Shown: one piece after another, positions 16,580 through 25,818 of the stretch | Numbering within the stretch: the first letter of the stretch is position 1 | Layout: each line of letters starts with the position of its first letter | NCBI GenBank assembly: GCA_023443285.1 | Contig: JAEZVB010000111.1 | Span: 17,119 to 81,118, forward strand | Source: Bacillota bacterium | GTDB taxonomy: Bacteria; Bacillota; Negativicutes; Sporomusales; Sporomusaceae | DNA length: 64,000 nt | Reading direction: 5' to 3' | Made by a program: the position numbers and the translations under genes | Notes under the pieces: model-generated | Database searches by the model: none | Seen by the model: only the letters and a program-made list of their open reading frames with translations | Told to the model about the DNA's origin: nothing

Positions 16580-19189
16580 ATGGCAACAAATTATACTCCG
16601 ATGCTCGAGCAGTATCGGGAGGTAAAGAGTAAACTTAGCGATGAAATATTGTTTTTTCGTTTAGGCGATTTTTATGAAATGTTTTTTGAGGATGCCGAGG
16701 TAGCTGCACGTGAGTTAGAGATTACACTAACCTCACGTGAGGGAGGCAATAATAAAAGAGTTCCAATGTGCGGGGTGCCTTACCATGCTGCCGACAATTA
16801 TATTGCCAAATTGATTAACAAAGGGTATAAAGTTGCTATTTGTGAACAGGTGGAAGATCCTAAACAGGCTAAAGGCATTGTTCGCAGAGAAGTTGTCAAG
16901 ATAATAACGCCAGGAACGATCCTGTCTGAGTCTTGGCTGCCTGATAAGGCCAATAATTATTTGGCACTGTTATATGAGGAAGATGATGAATTATGCTTGG
17001 CGGCAACAGATATATCAACAGGTGAATGCCTGTGGGCTATATTTTTAGGCAGTTCACGAATAAATACCGTTTGCGATCAACTATACCGCCTGCTTCCTGC
17101 CGAATTAGTAGTGGTAGGGAAATTAGGTGATATTACCGCAATAAGCAGTTTTTTATCGCAAAGAGTTTCTGCTTGTGCTGTGACTACATTATCAAATGTT
17201 GACCTTGCTTTAGCCGCAACATTGCCGCAAAAGCATTTTGCCAAAGAAGAGCTGCCGATAAACTCTGTGGCGCAAACTACTGTAAGCTATTTGTTATATT
17301 ACTTGCACTACAATTTGAAAAGCTCACTTTCCCACATCAATAAGCTAACAAGAATCGATACACAGGATTACTTAGTGCTGGATGCCTCGACCTTGCGTAA
17401 TCTTGAGATTACCCGTAATATGCGCGATGGTGGGCGCAAAGACACACTGTTGGCAGTTTTGGATTTTACAAAAACTGCTATGGGAGGACGGCTGCTAAAA
17501 AAGTGGTTAGAGTTTCCATTACTAAGCCCTATTGCTATTGCGAAACGTCAAGATGCTATTAAAGAATTACTGGATAAACGGGTAGCGCGAGAACAGATAA
17601 AAGAACTTCTTAGTAATATTTATGATTTTGAACGTATTCTAACCCGAATTGAGGTAGGCAGTGCTAATGCGCGTGATGTAACAGCACTTAAAACATCATT
17701 GGCTGTATTGCCAGAGCTAAAAATTAAACTACAAGAGTGCCAGTCTCCATTTCTGGCAGACATTGCTGCGTCCACTAGAACTCATGTCGACGTAACGAAC
17801 ATGATTGACACTGCTATTGCCGATAACCCACCATTTAGCATCCGTGAAGGCGGTATTATCAGAACTGGCTATGATTTAGAACTTGATGAACTTAGGAGTA
17901 TAGCTCGTGACAGTAAACAATGGATTCAGGATATGGAACTGCGTGAACGCGAAACTACCGGCATTAAGTCACTTAAAGTAGGCTATAACAAAGTTTTCGG
18001 TTATTATATTGAGATAACACATGCCAATACTGGTGCTGTACCGCCAAATTATGTTCGAAAACAAACGCTTGTCAATGCAGAACGGTATATTACCCCTGAG
18101 CTAAAGGATTTTGAAACCAAAGTACTTGGTGCTCAAGAGAAAATTATTAATATTGAGTATCAACTATTTTCTGTCATTAGAGACTATATAAAAGAGCGAA
18201 TCTGTGAAATTCAACAGACTGCTCTTCAAATTGCGCAGTTGGATGTCATAATTTCTTTAAGTGAAGCTGCGACTCGCAATAATTATATCTGTCCTATTCT
18301 TAATCAAGCGCGGGATATTAATATTAAAGACGGGCGGCATCCAGTAGTTGAACGCCTTTTATCAGGTGAAATGTTTGTCCCAAATGACACCGAATTAAAT
18401 CATCGGGAAAGCGAAATATTAATTATTACCGGACCTAATATGGCAGGTAAGTCTACTTACATGCGTCAGGTGGCACTTTTGACTATTATGGCACAGATCG
18501 GTAGCTTTATTCCTGCAAGAGAAGCCTCGATTTGCCCAGTCGATAGGATTTTTACCAGAGTAGGTGCTAGCGATGATCTGGCTACCGGACAGAGCACTTT
18601 TATGGTTGAAATGACGGAGACTGCTCAAATTGTGAAATATGCGACAGCCAATAGTCTAATCATTTTAGATGAAATTGGTCGTGGTACAAGTACTTTTGAC
18701 GGTATGAGTATTGCCCGGGCGGTTGTTGAATATATCCGGGATAAGGTAAAAGCTAAAACGTTATTTGCTACTCATTATCATGAGCTAACAGAATTAGCCG
18801 ATAATAGTAAAGTAATAAAAAATTACTCGGTAGCTGTAAAAGAGCGGGGTAATGATATTGTATTTTTACGTCGCATAATACCAGGTGGTGCGGATAAGAG
18901 TTATGGTATTCATGTTGCTCAGCTTGCCGGATTACCTAAGCGAATAATAGAACGGGCTCAACAAACATTACATGAACTAGAACAATGTAAGCCGGTTACG
19001 ATAGCGGCTACGCAACTTGCTAACAAAAAAAGTTGTGAACAGGCTGCTGTTACAACAGTTTCTTTGTTTAATTCATGCATTGCGGACGAATTACTTGCTA
19101 TTGATATTATGACACTTACCCCATTGGAAGCTCTTAATACCCTATACCGCTTGCAAAATCAAGCCAGAGAGGAAAACGGAAGCTTATGA
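16580..19189 (+). CDS. mutS: DNA mismatch repair protein MutS
   Basis: Mismatch-recognition ATPase, 869 residues. The N-terminal mismatch-binding domain has the GDFYEMF motif, whose Phe and Glu contact the mispair. Connector, lever and clamp domains follow. The ATPase has Walker A TGPNMAGKSTYMRQ (about residue 617), DDLATGQSTFMVEM, and the Walker B region LIILDEIGRGTSTFDG, then TLFATHYHEL. AGAGGAGA precedes the ATG. The stop overlaps the mutL start (ATGA). Confidence 0.97.
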   Translation: MATNYTPMLEQYREVKSKLSDEILFFRLGDFYEMFFEDAEVAARELEITLTSREGGNNKRVPMCGVPYHAADNYIAKLINKGYKVAICEQVEDPKQAKGIVRREVVKIITPGTILSESWLPDKANNYLALLYEEDDELCLAATDISTGECLWAIFLGSSRINTVCDQLYRLLPAELVVVGKLGDITAISSFLSQRVSACAVTTLSNVDLALAATLPQKHFAKEELPINSVAQTTVSYLLYYLHYNLKSSLSHINKLTRIDTQDYLVLDASTLRNLEITRNMRDGGRKDTLLAVLDFTKTAMGGRLLKKWLEFPLLSPIAIAKRQDAIKELLDKRVAREQIKELLSNIYDFERILTRIEVGSANARDVTALKTSLAVLPELKIKLQECQSPFLADIAASTRTHVDVTNMIDTAIADNPPFSIREGGIIRTGYDLELDELRSIARDSKQWIQDMELRERETTGIKSLKVGYNKVFGYYIEITHANTGAVPPNYVRKQTLVNAERYITPELKDFETKVLGAQEKIINIEYQLFSVIRDYIKERICEIQQTALQIAQLDVIISLSEAATRNNYICPILNQARDINIKDGRHPVVERLLSGEMFVPNDTELNHRESEILIITGPNMAGKSTYMRQVALLTIMAQIGSFIPAREASICPVDRIFTRVGASDDLATGQSTFMVEMTETAQIVKYATANSLIILDEIGRGTSTFDGMSIARAVVEYIRDKVKAKTLFATHYHELTELADNSKVIKNYSVAVKERGNDIVFLRRIIPGGADKSYGIHVAQLAGLPKRIIERAQQTLHELEQCKPVTIAATQLANKKSCEQAAVTTVSLFNSCIADELLAIDIMTLTPLEALNTLYRLQNQAREENGSL

Positions 19190-21003
19190 GCCAGCAAGTT
19201 ATTCATATACTAGATGAAAATACAGCTAATAAAATAGCAGCAGGTGAGGTGGTTGAGCGTCCAGCTGCGGTCATAAAAGAACTTGTTGAAAACTCAATTG
19301 ATGCTTGCAGTAAGAATATTGAGATCGAAATTGCGGAAGGCGGAATAAACTTTATTCGTGTTACCGATGATGGAAAAGGTATGAGTCGGGAAGATGCAGA
19401 GCTTGCTGTAAAACGTCATGCTACCAGTAAGATTCGTACTGCTGATGATCTAGGCGCCATCCAATCATTGGGTTTTCGTGGTGAGGCTTTGCCAAGTATT
19501 GCTGCTGTATCCAAATTTACATTAACAACTCGCCTGCAGGAAGAACCGCTTGCAGCATATGTTGAGATTAATGGGGGTATAATTTCCGATATTCGTGAAG
19601 CGGGGGCGGGATGCGGTACTACCGTTGCAGTAAATGATCTGTTTTTTAATACGCCGGCTCGCCGCAAGTTTTTAAAAACACCGTCTGCCGAAAGCGGTCA
19701 TATCAGCGATATTGTGACAAAGCTGTCGTTATCTCATCCGCAAATTGCGTTTAAACTAATCAGTAATCAACGATTGACCTTCTCTACCGGTGGTACTGGA
19801 CGGCTGCTTGAAACGATTGCCGATATTTATGGGCATAAGGTTATCCCAGAGCTACTACCTGTTGAGTACAGCAATGAGGGCATTACTGTATCAGGCTATG
19901 TTGCCAAGCCTGTTTTGCTAAAAAGCAGCCGGCAGTGGCAGACCTTTATGGTTAATCAGCGGGTTGTAAATAGTAGAATGTTGGCAAAAGCAGTAGATAA
20001 TGCTTATTTTTCATTATTGCCTAAAAACGGGCATCCCCTGGCAGTACTCGATATCAATATTGATGTTTCTTCTGTTGATGTCAACGTTCATCCACAGAAA
20101 AAAGAAATTAAGTTTAGCGATGACCAAAAGATTTATCGAGCAGTGTATAAAGCGGTTTCTGCCACTCTGTCAGCACCTATGTTACGCAATGAAGTAGCGG
20201 CGACTATTCAGCCTCAACCAGCTTCAATAAGTCCGCGGATTCCAATTAGTACTGGCAGTGATAAATACAATAACACGCATGAGTATATCTCAGCCAGAAC
20301 TTCCGGTGAATCGGATGTGTGGTCGCCAACATTATGGCGCGAAGAAACTGTTTCTTTTTCTAATGTCAGAGAGACCCTAACGCAAGCGGAGCAGTTGAGT
20401 GAATGTACGGAAACTAGATCCACTGATTCATCAGCCAATCAGCTCTATCCTTTAGGTCAGATTGAGGCTTGCTACATCGTAGCTCAAGGTCAGGATGGCC
20501 TTTATATTATTGATCAACATGCTGCCCATGAGCGAATACTTTATGATCGTATGAGCCGTTCGACAGGGCGTGTGCCGGCACAGCAGTTATTAGTCGCTCA
20601 ATATCTAGAATTTACTAATGATGATTGCGACCTTATTACTGCAACCCAAGATACCTTATATCAACTTGGGTTTACGCTTGAACAAGTTGGGCCGGATACC
20701 ATGCGGCTAATCGAAATACCAGTTGACATTCCATTGGATGATGCAGAATCGGTATTACGGCAAGTTTTGCAATTAGTGACAGATATGCATCAGCCAACTG
20801 CTCAAGAATTGCGTCACGCTTATTTGCAAATGGCTGCATGCCGTAGTGCTATTAAGGCGGGAGAAATACTTAATATGCGGCAAATACAGGCTTTGCTAAG
20901 TGAACTATATACAACTGACTTGCCATACACTTGCCCACATGGACGTCCTACTATCGTAAGATTTGGTCCGGATGAGCTGGCAAAAATGTTTAAACGCACA
21001 TAG
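19186..21003 (+). CDS. mutL: DNA mismatch repair protein MutL
   Basis: A 605-residue GHKL ATPase that links MutS to strand incision. The N-terminal domain shows IAAGEVVERPAAVIKELVEN, DDGKGM and GFRGEALPSIA. A low-conservation linker spans about residues 335-415. The C-terminal dimerisation domain carries DQHAAHERILYDR, ACRSAIKAG and CPHGRPT, the endonuclease and zinc-site motifs of MutL proteins with nicking activity; the usual final Glu of the DQHA motif is Asp here. It is translationally coupled to mutS. Confidence 0.96.
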   Translation: MSQQVIHILDENTANKIAAGEVVERPAAVIKELVENSIDACSKNIEIEIAEGGINFIRVTDDGKGMSREDAELAVKRHATSKIRTADDLGAIQSLGFRGEALPSIAAVSKFTLTTRLQEEPLAAYVEINGGIISDIREAGAGCGTTVAVNDLFFNTPARRKFLKTPSAESGHISDIVTKLSLSHPQIAFKLISNQRLTFSTGGTGRLLETIADIYGHKVIPELLPVEYSNEGITVSGYVAKPVLLKSSRQWQTFMVNQRVVNSRMLAKAVDNAYFSLLPKNGHPLAVLDINIDVSSVDVNVHPQKKEIKFSDDQKIYRAVYKAVSATLSAPMLRNEVAATIQPQPASISPRIPISTGSDKYNNTHEYISARTSGESDVWSPTLWREETVSFSNVRETLTQAEQLSECTETRSTDSSANQLYPLGQIEACYIVAQGQDGLYIIDQHAAHERILYDRMSRSTGRVPAQQLLVAQYLEFTNDDCDLITATQDTLYQLGFTLEQVGPDTMRLIEIPVDIPLDDAESVLRQVLQLVTDMHQPTAQELRHAYLQMAACRSAIKAGEILNMRQIQALLSELYTTDLPYTCPHGRPTIVRFGPDELAKMFKRT

Positions 21004-21015
21004 GTGATGATTAAT

Positions 21016-21828
21016 ATGGGATTAATTGTAACAACTGCTCAGCAAACGATACCAAGTATCATTCTACAAGCAGAAAAAATAGCGGAACAATTATCTGTAC
21101 CGTTTATTCCGCGCAATCATACCTCGTTAGCCGCTCTTAAGAAAACGTACAAGGTAAGTCAGCTCATAGTGGTTACTACTACTGGGCCAATTGTACATAC
21201 TTCTGCAGGAGAGTACTTTTTTCACTTAAGTATGGCCGAATTGCGCATAAAAAACATGCTAAATGGTAATCATGACCATATGGTGACGGCAATGAATCTT
21301 ATGCCAGGCATGTCAGTTTTGGATTGTACCTTAGGTTTAGCGACAGATGCCATTGTCGCCAGCTTTGTGGTTGGTGAAAAAGGCGTTATTGTTGGACTTG
21401 AGAGTTCACCGGTAATTGCATTGATAACCGGTTATGGACTTCAACACGTAACGGTTGATTCTGAAGCTAATATTACAAGTGCGTTGCGGCGAGTAAAGGT
21501 GGAAAATGCCGATTATAGTGAACTGTTGCAAACTTTAGCGGATAACAGTTTTGACATCGTATACTTTGATCCTATGTTTCGTGCACCAATAATGAAAAGT
21601 TCTAATGTAAATCCAATTAGAACCTTGGCAAACATGCAACCACTTACGGCTGATGCGATTAGGCAGGCTTGCCGCGTGGCCAAAGAGAGAGTTATAGTTA
21701 AAGAAGCTGCCGGTAGTAGTGAATTTGCCCGACTGGGAATGAATACGATAGTTGGTGGAAAATATAGTAGTATTAACTATGGTATAATTGATTGTCGGCC
21801 AAACATAGCTTGCGGAGGCCAATCATGA
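21016..21828 (+). CDS. class I SAM-dependent methyltransferase (RsmJ-like)
   Basis: About 270 residues. The methyltransferase fold is recognised from GMSVLDCTLGLATDAIVAS (SAM-binding loop), GLESSPVIALITGYGL and the catalytic-type motif DIVYFDPMFRAP. These features resemble the RsmJ (16S rRNA) group, but the exact target is not proven. The frame is open from GTG 21004; AGGTGATG at 21002-21009 suits ATG 21016. It is squeezed between mutL and miaA, overlapping the miaA start (ATGA). Confidence 0.8.
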   Translation: MGLIVTTAQQTIPSIILQAEKIAEQLSVPFIPRNHTSLAALKKTYKVSQLIVVTTTGPIVHTSAGEYFFHLSMAELRIKNMLNGNHDHMVTAMNLMPGMSVLDCTLGLATDAIVASFVVGEKGVIVGLESSPVIALITGYGLQHVTVDSEANITSALRRVKVENADYSELLQTLADNSFDIVYFDPMFRAPIMKSSNVNPIRTLANMQPLTADAIRQACRVAKERVIVKEAAGSSEFARLGMNTIVGGKYSSINYGIIDCRPNIACGGQS

Positions 21829-22760
21829 ACCGTCTCATTGTAATTATTGGTCCTACTGCCGTAGGAAAGACGAAACTAAGTATTGATTTAGCAAAAATAC
21901 TAAACACGCAAATCATCTCCGGTGACTCCATGCTGGTATACCGAGGCATGGATATTGGAACCGCCAAACCAGACATGCTGGAACGTAACGGTATTGTTCA
22001 CCATCTTATCGATATACTAGAGCCGCACCAAGAGTTTAATGTAGTCGACTTTCAGCAGCATGCCCATAAAATTATTACACAAATAAATGATGCAGGGCGC
22101 ATTCCTATTTTGGCAGGTGGTACTGGGCTTTATGTTCGAGCACTGCTTGAAGGCTACCAGTTCAATCAGGCTCCAAGTGATGAAAAGATGCGCGAGAAAC
22201 TAACAGAAATGGCGAAACAACATGGTAACCAGTATTTACATGATCTATTAAATCAAGTTCAACCAGAAACAGCTGCCAGACTGCATCCCAATGATCAGCG
22301 CCGGATAATTAGGGCACTGGAAGTGCACTATCTGAGCGGTGAGGCTGTTTCTCAAGATAAAGCCGTAGCGAATGACTTACTGTACGATGCCATAGTGATT
22401 GGACTTACTATGGAGCGGACAGCCTTGTATGAAAGGATTAACCGTCGGGTCGATTCTATGCTGGAACAGGGATTAGTTGATGAAGTATCCAGGCTCTTGC
22501 AGCAGGGGATATCCCCTAATTGCCAAGCTATGAAAGGAATTGGCTATAAAGAAATTGCCCAATACCTGCTTGCAGGCAAAGAGTTAGTAACAACTATTGA
22601 CCAGCTAAAACAGGCTACCCGTAATTTCGCTAAGCGGCAATTAACGTTCTATCGGCGTATGCCCTATATAACCTGGTATAATGTAGATGAATTTGAAAAT
22701 TACAATATTTTACTGGAAACAGTTTACAAGCAGGTTGCGGGAAAGTTTGGTGTAAGGTAA
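21825..22760 (+). CDS. miaA: tRNA dimethylallyltransferase MiaA
   Basis: Transfers a dimethylallyl group to A37 of tRNAs that read UNN codons and supplies the substrate for MiaB. It has the P-loop IIGPTAVGKTKLS, GDSMLVYRGMDIGTAKP, DILEP, and ILAGGTGLYVRALLEG. GGAGG at 21813-21817 and overlap with the previous stop fix the start at ATG 21825 (311 residues), not the upstream TTG of the open frame. It is followed 38 bases later by hfq, the classical pair. Confidence 0.96.
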   Translation: MNRLIVIIGPTAVGKTKLSIDLAKILNTQIISGDSMLVYRGMDIGTAKPDMLERNGIVHHLIDILEPHQEFNVVDFQQHAHKIITQINDAGRIPILAGGTGLYVRALLEGYQFNQAPSDEKMREKLTEMAKQHGNQYLHDLLNQVQPETAARLHPNDQRRIIRALEVHYLSGEAVSQDKAVANDLLYDAIVIGLTMERTALYERINRRVDSMLEQGLVDEVSRLLQQGISPNCQAMKGIGYKEIAQYLLAGKELVTTIDQLKQATRNFAKRQLTFYRRMPYITWYNVDEFENYNILLETVYKQVAGKFGVR

Positions 22761-22798
22761 AATAGAAAAAGATAGAACATAAGACGGAGGGGTTTCAA

Positions 22799-23059
22799 TT
22801 GACTAACAAAGTCATTAATTTGCAAGACAGTTTTTTAAATCAAGTACGAAAAGAGAATGTGCCAGTAATTATATATTTAGTTAATGGGTTCCAATTACGT
22901 GGGTCTGTAAGAGGCTTTGATAATTTTACCGTAATAATTGAAAACGATGGCAAACAACAATTAGTCTATAAACATGCTATTTCAACCGTAACTCCATTTC
23001 GTCCTTTAACTGCTAATCTACATGAAAAGAAGGATGATACTGCCAAAACCGATAAATAA
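22799..23059 (+). CDS. hfq: RNA chaperone Hfq
   Basis: An 86-residue Sm-like protein. Sm1 is visible as [24 protein letters not shown] and Sm2 as [13 protein letters not shown], with the family's YKHAIST motif. The start is TTG 22799, with GGAGGGG upstream. It binds small RNAs and mRNAs as a hexameric ring. The C-terminal tail is short and charged, as in other Gram-positive Hfq proteins. A strong terminator follows before spoVK. Confidence 0.96.
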   Translation: MTNKVINLQDSFLNQVRKENVPVIIYLVNGFQLRGSVRGFDNFTVIIENDGKQQLVYKHAISTVTPFRPLTANLHEKKDDTAKTDK

Positions 23060-23071
23060 GAATTGTCTTGC

Positions 23072-23106
23072 AGTACTCTGGGCGGTCAACCTAGAGTACT
23101 TTTTTT
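23072..23106 (+). terminator. Rho-independent terminator after hfq
   Basis: AGTACTCT pairs with AGAGTACT around a 13-base loop, then seven or so T. It separates the miaB-hfq cluster from spoVK. Confidence 0.85.
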
Positions 23107-23187
23107 ATTTGTTAGCAGCAAATAATCACCATTAGCTAATGATAGCGTATACTATATATCACGAAGCCTGCTATGGGAGTGATAATG

Positions 23188-23787
23188 ATGACTTGCCAGT
23201 GGCCGGAAGACATTATAACTGCTGTCGAATCTGGGCAAATATCTCCTCTCGAAGCTTTTAGAAAACTACGTGAAGTAGATAATGTTTATGATAATGATAT
23301 TCAGTTTAGTGTAGAACAACGTATTGATAATATTTTACGCGAACTGGACAGCCTGATTGGGCTTAAAGAAGTAAAAAAGTTAGTGCGCGAAATCTATGCG
23401 TTCATTGAAATTCAAAAACGTCGGGAGCGAGAACAGCTAAATACTGAACCTATGGTATTGCACATGATCTTTAAAGGCAACCCTGGCACCGGAAAAACAA
23501 CGGTAGCCAGAATTATGGGCAAAGTATTCCGGGAAATGGGAGTATTGTCGAGAGGCCATCTTATCGAGGTAGAACGGGCGGATTTAGTAGGTGAGTATAT
23601 AGGCCACACAGCCCAGAAGATGCGGGAACAATTGAAGAAGGCCTATGGGGGAATCTTATTTGTTGATGAAGCCTATTCCTTGGCCAGAGGCGGTGAAAAG
23701 GATTTTGGTAAAGAAGCAATAGATTGTATGGTAAAACTCAGGAAGCAAATCAGCATAATAAATAGAATGTGCAATTGGCTTGCTTAA
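23188..23787 (+). CDS. spoVK: spoVK, 5' segment (split by an intervening element)
   Basis: N-terminal part of the mother-cell AAA+ protein SpoVK, needed for spore maturation. It contains Walker [25 protein letters not shown] and Walker [22 protein letters not shown]. SpoVK homology stops at AIDCMV (codon at 23731); the remaining 18 codons to the stop at 23787 are element sequence. The second half of the ATPase is at 33327-33740. Joining at the shared GT gives AIDCMVKSMEDHKDEF, in frame, and about 318 residues from ATG 23188 (ATG 23185 and 23173 are alternatives); Bacillus SpoVK has 322. Alone, this fragment lacks sensor and arginine-finger regions and should not be a functional ATPase. Confidence 0.93.
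   Translation: MTCQWPEDIITAVESGQISPLEAFRKLREVDNVYDNDIQFSVEQRIDNILRELDSLIGLKEVKKLVREIYAFIEIQKRREREQLNTEPMVLHMIFKGNPGTGKTTVARIMGKVFREMGVLSRGHLIEVERADLVGEYIGHTAQKMREQLKKAYGGILFVDEAYSLARGGEKDFGKEAIDCMVKLRKQISIINRMCNWLA
23731..23757 (+). repeat. attL core GT and left inner arm of the spoVK element
   Basis: GT at 23731-23732, then AAAACTCAGGAAGC and CAAATCAGCATA up to 23757. The reverse complement matches the right inner arm at 33302-33326 in 23 of 25 positions. Confidence 0.85.
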
Positions 23788-23896
23788 GGTTAGCTGTGGA
23801 CTGATATGCGTCAATTTACTTCTTGCCTGCTCGCTATCATTTGATGTAGAATCAGGATAGGGATTACCATGATACAATAATGGAGTGAGTTCAGAT

Positions 23897-25330
23897 ATGG
23901 ATGCTGTTTCGCCGGCGCATTCACCCAATATCAATCTTAATTTTGAAGAAATATCTGCTGTATTTGAACAGTCCTATGATGGCATCCTTGTCATTGATAG
24001 TGATACCAATGTAGTGTTGGTAAATGACTCTTACTTTCGGATAACGGGACTTGACCGGAAGGACATTGAAGGTAAAAATCTTCGCGAGTTCGTAAAGAAT
24101 AGTCCCTATAAAAAAGCAGCCTGTATTGAAGCATTAGTTACCAAAAAATCGGTAACCAGGACATTTAACAACTTGGTTCCCGGCAAGATAGTCATGATTA
24201 CTGCCAACCCGATTTTGGATGAAGACGGATGTGTTCGCCTGGTAATAGGCAATTGCCGGGATATGTCGGAAATGGTGCAGCTAAGGGAACAACTGGAAAG
24301 AGCACAGGAAATCGAGGAACTGTATTATAAGAGCCTGCATGATCCCAAATCTACAGCGCCTATTACGGTTAGCAGCAAAGTAAATGAGATTTTTCATGCG
24401 GCTTTAAAAGTAAGTGCAGTTGATATTAATGTTTTGATAACCGGGGAATCTGGTGTTGGCAAGGAAGTATTGGCGAGGTATATTCATGAAAATAGTTCGC
24501 GTAAGGAAGCAGCGTTTGTTGCCATCAACTGTGGTGCTATTCCTGACAACTTGTTGGAATCCGAATTCTTTGGTTATGAGGGAGGTACTTTTACCGGAGC
24601 CTTAAAACATGGCAAAAAAGGTTTGTTTGAAACGGCTGATGGCGGAACTATCTTCTTAGACGAGATCGGGGATTTGCCTTTAAGCTTGCAGGTAAAACTT
24701 TTACGGGCATTGGATGCGGGTGAAATTACCCGGGTTGGTGCTAATTCACCAACACCGGTTAATGTCCGAATTATTGCTGCCACTAATAAAGACTTAGGAA
24801 ATATGGTACGTGAAAACAAATTTAGGGAAGATTTGTTTTATCGCTTAAATGTTATTCACTTTCATATTCCACCATTAAGGGAGCGCCCGGAAGATATTAG
24901 GCCGCTGTGCATGTACTTTCTTAACGAATGCAACCAGCGCTATGGGCAAAATAAAAAACTTAGTTTTGAAGTACAAAAGAAATTGGAAAACTATAATTGG
25001 CCGGGGAACATACGCCAGTTGAAGCATGTGATTGAACGGATGGTTGTGCTAAGTGATGGCGAACACCTGGAAGTATCCGGTTTTGCAGCTAATGATGAAC
25101 TGAGGAATGATAACATCAGGGCTGCCGAGGATGCTGACCTGATTAAGGTAAATAAATACAGTCCAATTCCACAGGTAATAGCTGAGATTGAAAAGCAGAT
25201 TTTAGCACATGCCATGAAGCGGTATACAAGCAGCCGGCAAATTGCCAAAGTTACAGGAATTGATCAAACCACTGTATTGCGGAAAATCAAAAAATATGGT
25301 CTTGACCAAGCGCGACCGGAATACTATTAA
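23897..25330 (+). CDS. sigma-54-dependent transcriptional activator (PAS, AAA+, Fis/TyrR-type HTH)
   Basis: An enhancer-binding protein of about 477 residues. An N-terminal PAS domain (about 15-125: YDGILVIDSDTNVVLVNDSY) probably senses a ligand or redox state. The AAA+ domain has Walker A TGESGVGKEVLARYIH, the sigma-54-contacting loop as GGTFTGA (GAFTGA with Ala to Thr), Walker B GGTIFLDEIGDLP, and NWPGNIRQL. The C-terminal helix-turn-helix is SSRQIAKVTGIDQTTVLRKI. GGAG lies upstream; GTG 23885 is an alternative start. It lies inside the spoVK element, and two palindromic sites plus a sigma-54 promoter follow, so it almost certainly controls the adjacent por-ptb-buk operon. Confidence 0.9.
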   Translation: MDAVSPAHSPNINLNFEEISAVFEQSYDGILVIDSDTNVVLVNDSYFRITGLDRKDIEGKNLREFVKNSPYKKAACIEALVTKKSVTRTFNNLVPGKIVMITANPILDEDGCVRLVIGNCRDMSEMVQLREQLERAQEIEELYYKSLHDPKSTAPITVSSKVNEIFHAALKVSAVDINVLITGESGVGKEVLARYIHENSSRKEAAFVAINCGAIPDNLLESEFFGYEGGTFTGALKHGKKGLFETADGGTIFLDEIGDLPLSLQVKLLRALDAGEITRVGANSPTPVNVRIIAATNKDLGNMVRENKFREDLFYRLNVIHFHIPPLRERPEDIRPLCMYFLNECNQRYGQNKKLSFEVQKKLENYNWPGNIRQLKHVIERMVVLSDGEHLEVSGFAANDELRNDNIRAAEDADLIKVNKYSPIPQVIAEIEKQILAHAMKRYTSSRQIAKVTGIDQTTVLRKIKKYGLDQARPEYY

Positions 25331-25356
25331 TATACCTTATAGGGTTTGGCTGAAAG

Positions 25357-25390
25357 AGAAGATTCTTTATAACAGGGAATCTTCTTTTTT
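25357..25390 (+). terminator. Rho-independent terminator after the sigma-54 activator
   Basis: AGAAGATTC pairs with GAATCTTCT, followed by TTTTT. Confidence 0.85.
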
Positions 25391-25459
25391 GTATTAAATG
25401 GTTATCGTCGAAGGCATAAGGATAAATTGCAATATACTGAGTCAAGAAAAATTATGTTG

Positions 25460-25476
25460 TGAGGCAAAATGCATCA
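25460..25476. promoter_or_regulatory. upstream activating sequence 1 for the sigma-54 activator
   Basis: TGAGGCAAAATGCATCA, an imperfect palindrome (TGAGGCA versus TGATGCA on the other strand). A near-identical copy lies 69 bases downstream. Confidence 0.65.
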
Positions 25477-25528
25477 ACCAAATTTTTGAAAATTCAAAGA
25501 AAATCAAAATAGTTAGCCTATCTTACAT

Positions 25529-25545
25529 TGAGGCGAAATGCATCA
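25529..25545. promoter_or_regulatory. upstream activating sequence 2 for the sigma-54 activator
   Basis: TGAGGCGAAATGCATCA, differing by one base from site 1. It lies about 150 bases before the -24 element, a usual enhancer distance. Confidence 0.65.
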
Positions 25546-25693
25546 AACGAGGCAATATTCTGCTGATTTGAAGAAGGAAATTATTGTTGCTAGAGTAATG
25601 GCAGTTAAAGTATAGAAAAAAGAAATCAAAAAAGGCTGTAAAATCAAGGGCTTGTGGGTTTGCTATTTTAAAAGTTGATGACTAATAGGCAGT

Positions 25694-25709
25694 TGGCATA
25701 AGACTTGCA
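25694..25709 (+). promoter_or_regulatory. sigma-54 (-24/-12) promoter of por-ptb-buk
   Basis: TGGCAT-AAGAC-TTGCA, with GG (25695-25696) and GC (25707-25708) separated by exactly ten bases, the canonical sigma-54 spacing. The por start codon is about 110 bases downstream. The rest of the 430-base gap between the activator and por holds the terminator and the two enhancer sites. Confidence 0.85.
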
Positions 25710-25818
25710 ATATAAATGATTTAGTTAGGAGTACATTCAGGCTAGGCAGTACGCTTTTATGCGCGATGGCAAGGCTTCGAATTGTACAGCGGCACAAAGT
25801 GAAAGGGGTAATAGCTAC

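Noticed and set aside
23140..23187. A sigma-E promoter for spoVK (TATACTAT before the gene).
   Set aside because: Only about six of eight -10 positions match and no convincing -35 is at the right distance, so it was not annotated.
23188..23787. Reading the short spoVK frame as a simple truncated pseudogene.
   Set aside because: The missing half is intact 9.6 kb away, in matching frame, and the break coincides with recombinase-type ends, so programmed interruption explains it better.
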